From Candidatus Nanosynbacter sp. TM7-087 (lineage in GTDB: Bacteria > Patescibacteriota > Saccharimonadia > Saccharimonadales > Saccharimonadaceae): 64,000 bases of DNA. This document shows, piece by piece, positions 45,282 through 52,987 of the stretch. The notes below the pieces were generated by a model. The model was not told where the DNA came from. It did not search any database and saw only the letters and a list, made by a program, of their open reading frames with translations. Every line of letters begins with the position of its first letter. Within the stretch, counting starts at the first letter, position 1. Both the position numbers and the translations under genes were made by a program. The stretch lies in contig NZ_JAJQJU010000003.1 of NCBI RefSeq assembly GCF_022828365.1, forward strand, positions 29,073-93,072. The letters are read 5' to 3'.

Positions 45282-45300
45282 TCTTCCCTATTGATAAAAA

Positions 45301-45330
45301 AGAGCCTCACTGATGAGGTTCTTTTTTTAT
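45301..45330 (+). terminator. terminator after pilin-like gene 6
   Basis: AGAGCCTCA and TGAGGTTCT form a 9-bp stem (one G-T pair) with a 4-base loop, followed by eight T's. Confidence 0.85.
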
Positions 45331-45334
45331 GGCT

Positions 45335-45366
45335 AAAAAAATACCGCCAACTTGTGACGGTATTTT
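45335..45366 (-). terminator. terminator after hsp20
   Basis: On the minus strand AAAATACCG, an 11-base loop, and CGGTATTTTTTT form a stem ending in a T-run. Confidence 0.7.
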
Positions 45367-45381
45367 CTGTGAAATGATTTT

Positions 45382-45876
45382 TTACAGAACTTGAATCTTC
45401 TTTGCTTTTTCTTGCTTTATCTTTTCAAAAGTAATTGTCAAAACGCCGTCTTTTAATTCCGCCTTAACGCCTTCTTCATTTACAGCGGTTGGCAATGCTA
45501 ATGTACGACTGAATTCGCCCCAGTAGCACTCTTGGATGTGCCATTGGCGAACATCTGCTTCGTCACCGCTAGACAGTGTGCCGCTAATTGTTAAGATACC
45601 GTCAGAAATGCTTACGTCTAGGTCGTTTCGATCTACGCCAGCAGTACGAGCTTTAATAACCAGATTGTTTTCTGTCTCAAAAACGTCAACAGCCAATTGA
45701 CCCATTGCGTCATCAGCTTCATCTTCCCAATTGTCGTCGGATCGGGTTGTTGGTGTACTGTTGCTTCTACTGTTGTCGTCGTCAAAACCAGGTAGCAGAT
45801 CGTCGTTATCATCGTCAATAAACGCCGCAGCCAATTCCTGTTCTGTTAGTAATGTATCATCTTGCTTTCGGGCCAT
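45382..45876 (-). CDS. hsp20: Hsp20 family small heat-shock protein
   Basis: A 164-residue alpha-crystallin-type chaperone that holds unfolded proteins. After an acidic N-terminal 60 residues comes the alpha-crystallin domain (DVFETENNLVIKARTAGVDR to GVLTITFEK), ending with an IxV-like tail KKIQVL that can cap other subunits. ATG 45876 is chosen, with GGAGG five to six bases upstream; the frame opens at 45888. No CIRCE element lies upstream, unlike groES. Confidence 0.92.
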   Translation of the reverse strand: MARKQDDTLLTEQELAAAFIDDDNDDLLPGFDDDNSRSNSTPTTRSDDNWEDEADDAMGQLAVDVFETENNLVIKARTAGVDRNDLDVSISDGILTISGTLSSGDEADVRQWHIQECYWGEFSRTLALPTAVNEEGVKAELKDGVLTITFEKIKQEKAKKIQVL

Positions 45877-45980
45877 AATTTCCTCCACTTTTATAATAGG
45901 CTCATTGACAAAGTCTTTATTAGTATAACTGTAATGTGCGTTATAATCAACAGAGAAAGGCTTAAAACGTAAAAATTACA

Positions 45981-46655
45981 ATGTTTGACACGCTATTATC
46001 AATCATCGCTCCTCACCACTGTTATAAGTGCGGTAAAACGGGTGATATTTTATGCTTAAATTGTAAAAAATACATCATGAGTCGTAAGTATGATATGTGC
46101 GTATTATGTGGTGATTTATTGGAGAATGGCAACTTATGTAAAAAACATAAGCTCTCCTGTGATATGATCTGGTGTTTTTCACGACGTACAGGTGTTGTCG
46201 CAAAAATAATTGACGATTATAAGTTTAACCGCGTTCAGGCAGCGGCTGGATTGCTAAGTGAGTTCTTAGACGAAGCTCTGCCTGAATTGCCGCCAGATGC
46301 GGTAATCGTACCTATTCCTACAATTTCTAAGAATATTCGGCGTCGTGGATTTGATCATATCCGAAAAATTGCTATTAAACTATCTCGACGTAGAAAAATA
46401 GAATGTCGTTCCCTGCTTCGGCGTAGAAATAATGTAACTCAGCACTTTACGAAGTCTTCCGCCCAGAGAAAACGTCAAGCAAAGGAGTTTTTTGAAATTG
46501 CGGGTAAAGTTGATAAAAATAAGCGATATATCATTATTGATGATATTTTTACGACTGGCTCAACTGTGTTGGCGGCGGCGGAATGTTTGAAAAAAAATGG
46601 CGCTAAACACGTGGAGATTGCGGTTATTGCCAGGCACGGGCGCCCGAAGCTATGA
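45981..46655 (+). CDS. comF: ComF-family phosphoribosyltransferase-like protein
   Basis: A 224-residue protein of the ComF/GntX family, needed for natural transformation in several bacteria. Two CxxC pairs near residues 14-28 (CYKC, CLNC) and CVLC near 41-44 build a zinc ribbon. The C-terminal half has IPTISKNIRRRGFDHI and the PRPP-binding loop IIIDDIFTTGST. It lies between the pilin-like array and rlmH, which hints that the secretion machine may serve DNA uptake. It overlaps rlmH convergently by 6 bases. Confidence 0.9.
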   Translation: MFDTLLSIIAPHHCYKCGKTGDILCLNCKKYIMSRKYDMCVLCGDLLENGNLCKKHKLSCDMIWCFSRRTGVVAKIIDDYKFNRVQAAAGLLSEFLDEALPELPPDAVIVPIPTISKNIRRRGFDHIRKIAIKLSRRRKIECRSLLRRRNNVTQHFTKSSAQRKRQAKEFFEIAGKVDKNKRYIIIDDIFTTGSTVLAAAECLKKNGAKHVEIAVIARHGRPKL

Positions 46656-47102
46656 GTGATGATAATGACTGCCACGATGAATTTCTTGGGCGCGGTACAA
46701 TTGCTCAGCTAAAATAAGACGAACTAATTGGTGTGGAAATACTAAGTTTGATAACGACCAGACGACGTTGGATTTTTGGCGCAAGTCGCCAGTAACTCCG
46801 TAAGCGCCACCGATGATGAAGACAATGTGCTTGTCAATATGTTCGGTTATTAAGTCAGATAATTCCGGCGATGATAAGTTTTTTCCGCGCTCATCGAGCA
46901 AAATAACGAAGTCGTCCGAATTGAGGCGTGAAAAAATACGCTCAGACTCTTCCTGGCGCGCTCTGTCGCCTTCAAAGCTTGAATGCGGTAGGATAATCAT
47001 TTCCGCAGCAAAAGGTGCTCGTAGACGCTCTAAAAAACGAAAAATGCCTGGCTGAACCCAGGCTTCGTGCTTTTTTCCGATTGTTATAATGGTGATCTTC
47101 AT
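46650..47102 (-). CDS. rlmH: 23S rRNA (pseudouridine1915-N3) methyltransferase RlmH
   Basis: A 150-residue SPOUT methyltransferase. ILLDERGKNLSSPEL and VFIIGGAYGV are the family's SAM-knot segments, and the end YRAQEIHRGSHYHHS fits the usual YR...YH tail. It modifies the ribosome's decoding-region helix 69. ATG 47102 is taken; the frame opens at 47192 inside tRNA-Ser. The ATG follows the tRNA CCA by only 8 bases, so it may be made from a tRNA-mRNA precursor. Confidence 0.93.
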   Translation of the reverse strand: MKITIITIGKKHEAWVQPGIFRFLERLRAPFAAEMIILPHSSFEGDRARQEESERIFSRLNSDDFVILLDERGKNLSSPELSDLITEHIDKHIVFIIGGAYGVTGDLRQKSNVVWSLSNLVFPHQLVRLILAEQLYRAQEIHRGSHYHHS

Positions 47103-47110
47103 AATATCTA

Positions 47111-47198
47111 TGGCGGAGAGAGAGGGATTCGAACCCTCGATGAGTTGCCCCATACCGCTTTTCGAGAGCGGCCAGTTCAACCACTCCTGCACCTCTCC
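47111..47198 (-). tRNA. tRNA-Ser (CGA)
   Basis: Minus-strand 88-base tRNA with anticodon arm CCGCT-CTCGAAA-AGCGG, a long variable arm as in serine tRNAs, T-loop TTCGAAT and an encoded CCA. Confidence 0.95.
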
Positions 47199-47210
47199 AT
47201 AAAGCTAATG

Positions 47211-47287
47211 TGGTACACCCGGCAAGATTCGAACTTACGACCTCTGGCTCCGCAAGCCAGCGCTCTATCCAGCTGAGCTACGGGTGC
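47211..47287 (-). tRNA. tRNA-Arg with anticodon GCG
   Basis: Minus-strand 77-base cloverleaf. The anticodon arm CTGGC-TTGCGGA-GCCAG gives GCG, which reads CGC and, by wobble, CGT. Most bacteria use ACG edited to ICG here. The acceptor stem starts with a G1-U72 pair. CCA is encoded. Confidence 0.93.
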
Positions 47288-47393
47288 ATACAGCCTTTCG
47301 AAAAGGCCATAACAAAAATATAAGGTACCTTCATTGCTATAAAATAAAGCACTGAACTTTTGTATTCTACCACATAAAATATAGTCAATCAAG

Positions 47394-47912
47394 CTATAGC
47401 TTTATCAACCGAATGAACTTCTCTAAGGCGTCCGGCTTAATTTCTTGCATTGGTAGGCGTGCTCCGAGCATATCGACAATTCTCTCGCCTTCTGCTTCGG
47501 AAAAATAAATAGTTAAACCTGGCGAAAATCGTTTTACGGGTAATAATAGAATCGAATGTTGGTTGTTTTCGTGAATTAATCCAAATGCGCGAAATTCGCT
47601 AAAATCGTGTAAAACATCGGCGATATAAATACCTTTGGGGCTAATCGCGTAGTTTATTACTTGTGGGGTTTTGTTTGATAATACAAACAAGGCTACAGCC
47701 ATAATTGGCAACAAAACAGCGAAAGTCCAGTTCTTAAACACCAAAATTGCCAAAGCCATTAATCCTATCAACACAATGACAAAAAACACGTACCACAATT
47801 TACCGCGTTGAACCTGTACTCCTTCTGGTGCGTTCCAGGCTATCGGCTCGGTTAAATCAATCCTTTCAGATGATGGCGTTTCAAAGTCTTGGTTTTCTGG
47901 ATTATCATTCAT
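47394..47912 (-). CDS. conserved membrane protein of unknown function
   Basis: A 172-residue protein: soluble N-terminal 35 residues, two membrane helices close together (about 38-80), and a cytosolic PH-like C-terminal domain (FRAFGLIHENNQHSILLLP). I do not recognise a named family. TATACT at 47919-47924 lies 6 bases before the ATG with no ribosome site, so it is probably leaderless. It precedes the tRNA-Arg, tRNA-Ser and rlmH genes on the same strand. Confidence 0.7.
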   Translation of the reverse strand: MNDNPENQDFETPSSERIDLTEPIAWNAPEGVQVQRGKLWYVFFVIVLIGLMALAILVFKNWTFAVLLPIMAVALFVLSNKTPQVINYAISPKGIYIADVLHDFSEFRAFGLIHENNQHSILLLPVKRFSPGLTIYFSEAEGERIVDMLGARLPMQEIKPDALEKFIRLIKL

Positions 47913-47918
47913 GACGTT

Positions 47919-47924
47919 AGTATA
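47919..47924 (-). promoter_or_regulatory. -10 hexamer, leaderless arrangement
   Basis: On the minus strand TATACT, then 6 bases, then the ATG at 47912. Confidence 0.5.
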
Positions 47925-47947
47925 TCACGATGAGAATTGGTGAACAA

Positions 47948-48355
47948 TTAAACGTTAGTGGTTGATCCGCCGCTCAAAGCTGCGCCAAGAATAAAGTTAA
48001 TAATCGCGTAAGCAAAGACCGCGACTAATAGACCGATAATCGCGTATAAAATTGTATTTTTGGCATTTGTTACGGATTCTTTTTTACCACCAGAGATTAC
48101 ATAGCGGAAACCACCGAAGATTAACATAACGACACTTAAAACGCCGACACCGAATAGCATAATATTGATAGCTCGCTTTACGATTGATGAATCACCATTA
48201 GCCAAGTTGGACGGCGTATTGTCGCCGCGTGCCGCGTTAATTCCAGCTGGAGCACCACCTTCGCCTAATGCGGAAACTGGAGCAGTTACCAAAGCTACAC
48301 CGAATCCGATTGTAAGTAGTCCTGTTATAATTTTAGAAATATATTCTTTTACCAT
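47948..48355 (-). CDS. T4SS pilin-like protein 7 (separate locus)
   Basis: A 135-residue paralogue of the array at 42962-45281: signal peptide (VSALGEG), two helices and the loop VISGGKKESVTNAKNTILYA, ending AYAIINFILGAALSGG. It is on the opposite strand, some 2.7 kb away, and has its own TATAAT 6 bases before the ATG (leaderless). The loop replaces the usual acidic GD by GGKK, so charge at this position differs. Confidence 0.82.
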   Translation of the reverse strand: MVKEYISKIITGLLTIGFGVALVTAPVSALGEGGAPAGINAARGDNTPSNLANGDSSIVKRAINIMLFGVGVLSVVMLIFGGFRYVISGGKKESVTNAKNTILYAIIGLLVAVFAYAIINFILGAALSGGSTTNV

Positions 48356-48361
48356 AATTCT

Positions 48362-48367
48362 ATTATA
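48362..48367 (-). promoter_or_regulatory. -10 hexamer, leaderless arrangement
   Basis: On the minus strand TATAAT, then 6 bases, then the ATG of pilin-like gene 7. Confidence 0.55.
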
Positions 48368-48427
48368 CTCTATTTACGATAAAGCTATCAATAATTGCAC
48401 TTATATGGTACACTAAATAGTGAATTT

Positions 48428-48520
48428 GGAGGAGTACCCAAGTGGCTGAAGGGGACGGTTTGCTAAATCGTTAGTATGGAGAGATCTGTAGCGGGGGTTC
48501 GAATCCCCCCTCCTCCGCCA
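48428..48520 (+). tRNA. tRNA-Ser (GCT)
   Basis: A 93-base tRNA with anticodon arm ACGGT-TTGCTAA-ATCGT (one G-T pair), a long variable arm, T-arm GGGGGTTCGAATCCCCC and an encoded CCA. Confidence 0.94.
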
Positions 48521-48537
48521 AAATTCAGAAATAGTAC

Positions 48538-48627
48538 GGAAGGGTGACCGAGTGGTTGAAGGTACCGGTCTTGAAAACCGGCGTGCGGTAAAACGTACCG
48601 AGGGTTCGAATCCCTCCCCTTCCGCCA
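48538..48627 (+). tRNA. tRNA-Ser (TGA)
   Basis: A 90-base tRNA with anticodon arm CCGGT-CTTGAAA-ACCGG, long variable arm and an encoded CCA, 17 bases after tRNA-Ser (GCT). Confidence 0.95.
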
Positions 48628-48647
48628 AGATAGTGCTATTGAATTTG

Positions 48648-48682
48648 AAAAATAGGAGATTCATACGGGTCTTCTATTTTTT
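48648..48682. terminator. bidirectional terminator after the tRNA-Ser pair
   Basis: AAAAATAGGAGA and TCTTCTATTTTT form a 12-bp stem with one G-T pair around a 10-base loop. T-runs occur on both strands, so it can serve the tRNAs and the convergent VanZ-like gene. Confidence 0.75.
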
Positions 48683-48702
48683 ATTGGTTACGATGGAGAT
48701 TT

Positions 48703-49785
48703 TTATTTCTCTTGTTTGGCTTGAATTGTACTTTTGTAACTTGCGCCAGATAGACGATCAAACATAAAACGTCGGTTAAATAACGCTACGACAATTGTAA
48801 TTAATACGAATAATATGAATGCTAAGAATGTAATTGCGAATAGACAGAGAAACAATAGCGAATTCGCTTCCTTATTAAATTCATCCGCGAGGTAAAACAA
48901 GCCTGCGGGAATGATGCGAAAATATATCGTGAGTAAGATTCCTCTGAAAATTGTGCGAATCCATTTTTTATTTTCAAATGTTAGACCAAACTTTAATAAT
49001 GCGCTACCAAAAGTTTTACCATTCAGTAGAGGAATTAGGCTGAAATAGAGGGCTAAAAATAGCGAAAACGGAAGTTGGGTTTTTGATAATGTGTAGGGAA
49101 TATAGACGATAACAGTGTCTATTATTAGAGATAAACTAACGCGGATTGCAGAAACTCGTGAGCCAGCCTCAAGGGATTTTTTATCTATTTCTTCCCTGGA
49201 CGGAAGTAGCCACGTCGCAAACCAGCCCAGAAAGTAACCGACGCATCCGCCTATCGTATTCTGGATGATATCGTCGACGTCGGCTAATCGGTAAGGTCCT
49301 GAATAGATGAAATAAAGTCCAGATAATTGAGTTAGCTCAAAGAATAAACTTAAAGTAGCCGTCAATAACAACGTCTTTTTAAGGCTACATTTGAAATAGT
49401 AGCGCAGGTAAATTCCGAACGGAATAAGCATTAAAATATTGAAAGCCGGAACGTAGAAAGTGGAATGTTTCATCGCCGTAATCCAAGTTGAACTATCTGT
49501 TAATACAAGCGGATTACTCTTTATGAAATCTGCGACGAATGAAAACGGAATTAAATTCAGATTTTCTGCGTAAGTTGTGTGAACGGATTCTGGATTTGGT
49601 AACGGTAAAATAACTAAGAAATATACAGTTAATAAATACAGAATAAAGGAATAGAAAATCAAAGTCCGCAGCTTATTGACGGAGCCATATTTTCGATAGT
49701 TTGCAATCATATATGGCAGCGTGATAAGAAATGCCAAAATTGGAAAAAGAATTAGTGCGATCTTAATGGAAATCAGATATCCCAT
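48703..49785 (-). CDS. VanZ-like and RDD-like membrane protein
   Basis: About 360 residues with some eight membrane helices. The N-terminal half resembles VanZ (NLIPF after a short loop, FNILMLIPFGIYL, FELTQLSG, ADVDDIIQNTIGG), a family linked to glycopeptide tolerance in some Firmicutes. The C-terminal half has the RDD-family look (RVSLSLIIDTVIVYIP). ATG 49785 is preferred over the frame opening at 49860 because TATAAT lies 7 bases upstream of it. Function in this organism is unknown. Confidence 0.75.
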   Translation of the reverse strand: MGYLISIKIALILFPILAFLITLPYMIANYRKYGSVNKLRTLIFYSFILYLLTVYFLVILPLPNPESVHTTYAENLNLIPFSFVADFIKSNPLVLTDSSTWITAMKHSTFYVPAFNILMLIPFGIYLRYYFKCSLKKTLLLTATLSLFFELTQLSGLYFIYSGPYRLADVDDIIQNTIGGCVGYFLGWFATWLLPSREEIDKKSLEAGSRVSAIRVSLSLIIDTVIVYIPYTLSKTQLPFSLFLALYFSLIPLLNGKTFGSALLKFGLTFENKKWIRTIFRGILLTIYFRIIPAGLFYLADEFNKEANSLLFLCLFAITFLAFILFVLITIVVALFNRRFMFDRLSGASYKSTIQAKQEK

Positions 49786-49792
49786 AAACTCC

Positions 49793-49798
49793 ATTATA
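49793..49798 (-). promoter_or_regulatory. -10 hexamer, leaderless arrangement
   Basis: On the minus strand TATAAT, then 7 bases, then ATG 49785. It decides the start of the VanZ-like gene. Confidence 0.5.
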
Positions 49799-49853
49799 CT
49801 AAACATTTTCTCTGTAAAATTCAGGATGGCTATTTCTATGCTGGGAAATATAC

Positions 49854-49882
49854 TTGACAAAAAACAAAGCTTATGCTAACAT
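49854..49882 (+). promoter_or_regulatory. promoter of a small membrane-protein gene
   Basis: TTGACA at 49854-49859, a 17-base spacer and TAACAT at 49877-49882. Confidence 0.5.
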
Positions 49883-49926
49883 TGTAATTAGTATTCTAAA
49901 AATAGATACAAAAAGAAAGAATAAAA

Positions 49927-50268
49927 ATGAATTTAGTACAACAGTTTTTCACCGCTACAACTATGTTTGTCAGTTTGAATGTAGCGTTTGGTGTGCTGCT
50001 GCACGATACCAACGTCGATAAAGCGTTTTTGTCATCTTGGAAAACATATAGCGTTCAAAGTGACGTTAAGGATGAAATAAAAATGCCAGAAACAAAGCCT
50101 CATACTCATCCAGAACACGCTCAATTGTCAAATGTATTAAAAGAAGGTTCAGCGCGACCGCGAACTACGCCTCGTAACAACGACAAGAAGCGATTGCGCC
50201 AAAAATATGCCGCTCGTGGACAGCATACTTTTGACGGATATCACCTTGATTTTGAAGGTGTAAGCTAA
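49927..50268 (+). CDS. small conserved membrane-anchored protein
   Basis: A 113-residue protein with one N-terminal hydrophobic helix (about 5-26), a His-containing stretch (KPHTHPEHAQ) and a strongly basic segment (RTTPRNNDKKRLRQKY) before a conserved-looking end DGYHLDFEGVS. The family is not recognised. AGAAAG lies upstream of the ATG and a good promoter further up. It ends one base before the convergent valS stop. Confidence 0.6.
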   Translation: MNLVQQFFTATTMFVSLNVAFGVLLHDTNVDKAFLSSWKTYSVQSDVKDEIKMPETKPHTHPEHAQLSNVLKEGSARPRTTPRNNDKKRLRQKYAARGQHTFDGYHLDFEGVS

Positions 50269-50269
50269 A

Positions 50270-52825
50270 TTATTTTAAGCTAATCACTTCCAGTTCCGAA
50301 ACAAGCCGAGTAATGATTTTTTCTTGCTCGGCTAATTGCTCGCGAGTTTCCTCGACAAGGTGGGCTGGCGCCTTCTCAACGTAAGTCGGATTTTCCAGGC
50401 GCTTCTTTAATCCCGCCAATTTCTGACGTGCTTCGGCTAAGCGTATTTCCAGATTTTCCTGATGTTGATACAGAGTTTCACTATCAATATCTAGCCACGC
50501 TTCCCTGTTTGCTGCTGCTAATCTCAGTCCGCGCGGTTGGTCGGTGTGTTCAATTGCCTCAAGCCGCATCAGATGCTTAATTGTATCTTGATTGTCGACG
50601 ATAAGGCTGTCGTTGCCGTATAACAATCGATATTTCTTATTCCCTGGCAGTTCAGCAATCACCCAGCGACCTTCGGCAACCAAGAGTTTAAGTTGCTCGA
50701 ATTGTTCGGCAGCAATCGGATCGAACTTTTCTGGAGTTGGCCAAGCTTCACGCATTAAAATGCCGTCGGTGTAATTGAGTGTTTGCCAAATTGTTTCCGT
50801 AACAAACGGCGCAAATGGATGAGCGATTTTTAAAGAAGTTGCCAAAACCCAAGATAGTAATGGACGATTGATCGCGGTTTTAGACGATTCAATGTACCAG
50901 TCAGCTACGTCGTCCCAGATGGTGTGATAAACAGTTTCTGATGCTTCTGAGAAGCGATATTGCTCTAATCGAACAGCGATATTGTTGGCGGCGTCGTTCA
51001 ATTGACGAATAATCCAGTGATCGGCCGGAGTTTGTGGCTCTAAGTCGACAATTTGGTGATTATCGCCAATTTGCGCCTCGACAAACCTGGCAATATTCCA
51101 TAGCTTATTGCAGAAGTTGCGAGCAGCGATAACAGAGCCGCGGTTAAAGGCCTGACTTTGAGCTGGCGCCCGTCCAGCGATAATTCCCATGCGTGTGGCG
51201 TCAGATCCAAATTCCGCAACTAACTCCATAGGATTTATGACATTACCCTTAGACTTAGACATTTTTTGATTATGTTCGTCGTTAACCATTCCGTGTAGAT
51301 AAACTTCTTTGAACGGCAACTTCCCCGTTCGGTACAGACTGAGCATAATCATTCGTGAAACCCATGCGCGCATAATATCCATACCAGTTTCCATCATGTC
51401 GGTTGGGAAATAATTGGCTAAATCGCCATCGGTCAGATAGTCCGTTACGATATATGGCCATTGACCAGATGAGAACCAGGTGTCAAAGGTATCCTCTTCC
51501 CTAATATATGTTGTGTCATTTACAACAATACTTTGCTCGTTGGTGCGAGTATCGAATATCCAATCCTTAGGGTCGTTTTCATTTACAAACGCAGGAATTG
51601 GTATTCCCCATGGAATTTGTCGTGAAATATTCCAGTCTTTCAATTGCTCAAAATATGCGATAAGTTCTTTGCGCTTGGATGCTGGATAAAAAGTGATTTC
51701 TTCTTTTTTGAGTGCATCAATTGCTGGCTGTGCGAGTGATTGTGTTTTAATAAACCACTGCTCTTTAATCATCGGCTCAATCACGCTGCCACACTTATAG
51801 CAATGTCCAACGGCGTGTTCAATTTCAGTCTCACCGCGACGTAGCTCCAGTGCCTCCAGTGCTTCCAAAACTCGAGCGCGAGCTTCTACTGGTGTTAATC
51901 CTAAGAACTGCGCTGGCACGTTTATCATCTTCCCTTCTGGGCTGATAATTGACTCTATAGGTAAATCATGACGTTTTGCAATTTCAAAGTCGTTCGGATC
52001 GTGCGCTGGCGTAATCTTAACCGCACCGGTACCATAGCTCATGTCGACATATTCGTCCGCGATAATAGGAATTTCCTTATCGACAATCGGCAGTAAAATG
52101 CGAGTTCCAACCAATTTTTTGTATCGCTCATCATCTGGATGAACTGCCACGGCAACGTCGCCGAGCATAGTTTCTGGGCGTGTAGTTGCCACGATAACCT
52201 CACCAATTTTATCTAGCGTAGGGTAAGCTATTTTCCACAACTTCCCTTTCTCGTTCTTATGTTCTACTTCGATGTCGGCAAAGCTGGTTTGATGTTCGGT
52301 ACAATAATTGACAATTCGCTCACCTCTGTAAACCAAATTGTCATCCCACATTTTCTTAAATGTGTCGTATACGGTGTTGATGACTTTGTCGTCCAGAGTG
52401 AATGTCAAATGCTTCCATGAAGCACTAACACCTAACGCGCGCAATTGCAGCTCCATATTGCCGCGTTTTTCTTGTACAAAATTCCAAACTTGACTATACA
52501 ATTGGTCACGTGAAAAATCAAAGCGACTCTTTCCCTGCTTCGTCAATTCTCTTTCATACACAACCCAAGTTTCAAACCCAGCGTGGTCGGCGCCTGGAAT
52601 AAATACGGCGTCGTCACCCTTCATTCGGTGATAGCGAATCAGAATATCTTTCAGATTCATATCGAGTGCGTGCCCAATGTGAAGGTTACCGTTGGCGTTA
52701 GGTGGCGGCATAATGATTGAATATGGCTTACCTACCCCTGTTGGCTCTAATGCACCACTGGTTTCCCAGAGGGCGTAAATATTTGGTTCGTAATCGTTTG
52801 GTATGTATTGTTTAGCTAGCTGCAT
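50270..52825 (-). CDS. valS: valine-tRNA ligase
   Basis: An 851-residue class I synthetase that charges tRNA-Val. PPPNANGNLHIGHALD holds the HIGH motif at 49-52, and KMSKSKGN lies near 521-528. In between is the editing domain (TTRPETMLGDVAV). The C-terminal 60 residues are a coiled coil (RLAEARQKLAGLKKRL), as usual for ValRS. The leader of about 110 bases has two hairpin-like segments but no T-box consensus. Confidence 0.97.
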   Translation of the reverse strand: MQLAKQYIPNDYEPNIYALWETSGALEPTGVGKPYSIIMPPPNANGNLHIGHALDMNLKDILIRYHRMKGDDAVFIPGADHAGFETWVVYERELTKQGKSRFDFSRDQLYSQVWNFVQEKRGNMELQLRALGVSASWKHLTFTLDDKVINTVYDTFKKMWDDNLVYRGERIVNYCTEHQTSFADIEVEHKNEKGKLWKIAYPTLDKIGEVIVATTRPETMLGDVAVAVHPDDERYKKLVGTRILLPIVDKEIPIIADEYVDMSYGTGAVKITPAHDPNDFEIAKRHDLPIESIISPEGKMINVPAQFLGLTPVEARARVLEALEALELRRGETEIEHAVGHCYKCGSVIEPMIKEQWFIKTQSLAQPAIDALKKEEITFYPASKRKELIAYFEQLKDWNISRQIPWGIPIPAFVNENDPKDWIFDTRTNEQSIVVNDTTYIREEDTFDTWFSSGQWPYIVTDYLTDGDLANYFPTDMMETGMDIMRAWVSRMIMLSLYRTGKLPFKEVYLHGMVNDEHNQKMSKSKGNVINPMELVAEFGSDATRMGIIAGRAPAQSQAFNRGSVIAARNFCNKLWNIARFVEAQIGDNHQIVDLEPQTPADHWIIRQLNDAANNIAVRLEQYRFSEASETVYHTIWDDVADWYIESSKTAINRPLLSWVLATSLKIAHPFAPFVTETIWQTLNYTDGILMREAWPTPEKFDPIAAEQFEQLKLLVAEGRWVIAELPGNKKYRLLYGNDSLIVDNQDTIKHLMRLEAIEHTDQPRGLRLAAANREAWLDIDSETLYQHQENLEIRLAEARQKLAGLKKRLENPTYVEKAPAHLVEETREQLAEQEKIITRLVSELEVISLK

Positions 52826-52987
52826 AAGTTATTCCATGGTTTTTTCATGTGAAAAAAGACAAAAGAAAACAAAGTAGCTTTTCACGTGCAAAAGCCCTTA
52901 AATATGTAATCCTCTAATTTCTCCACATGTTTATATTACATCTTAATTATACCACAAATTTATGTGGTGCGATGGATGAAATTAAGG
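52826..52987 (-). promoter_or_regulatory. valS leader and promoter region
   Basis: On the minus strand TATAAT at 52946-52951 is followed by about 115 bases to the ATG. ACCACA/TGTGGT (52951-52968) forms a palindrome touching the -10 box, a possible operator. Two further inverted repeats, TTTTTTCA/TGAAAAAA and CTTTT..CACGTG..AAAAG, lie in the leader. No known riboswitch is recognised. Confidence 0.4.

Noticed and set aside
47103..47192. N-terminal extension of the rlmH frame
   Set aside because: It lies inside tRNA-Ser (CGA); RlmH proteins begin with MKI as at 47102.
47293..47307. Terminator upstream of tRNA-Arg (GCCTTT-CGA-AAAGGC)
   Set aside because: The hairpin has no T-run on either strand; it may be a processing stem, but there is no further support.
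26275..48355. Integrated conjugative element
   Set aside because: No integrase, relaxase, coupling protein or att-type direct repeats were seen at the ends; the region is bordered by housekeeping genes.
52826..52960. T-box riboswitch in the valS leader
   Set aside because: No T-box GGTGG-type sequence or specifier stem-terminator arrangement is seen.
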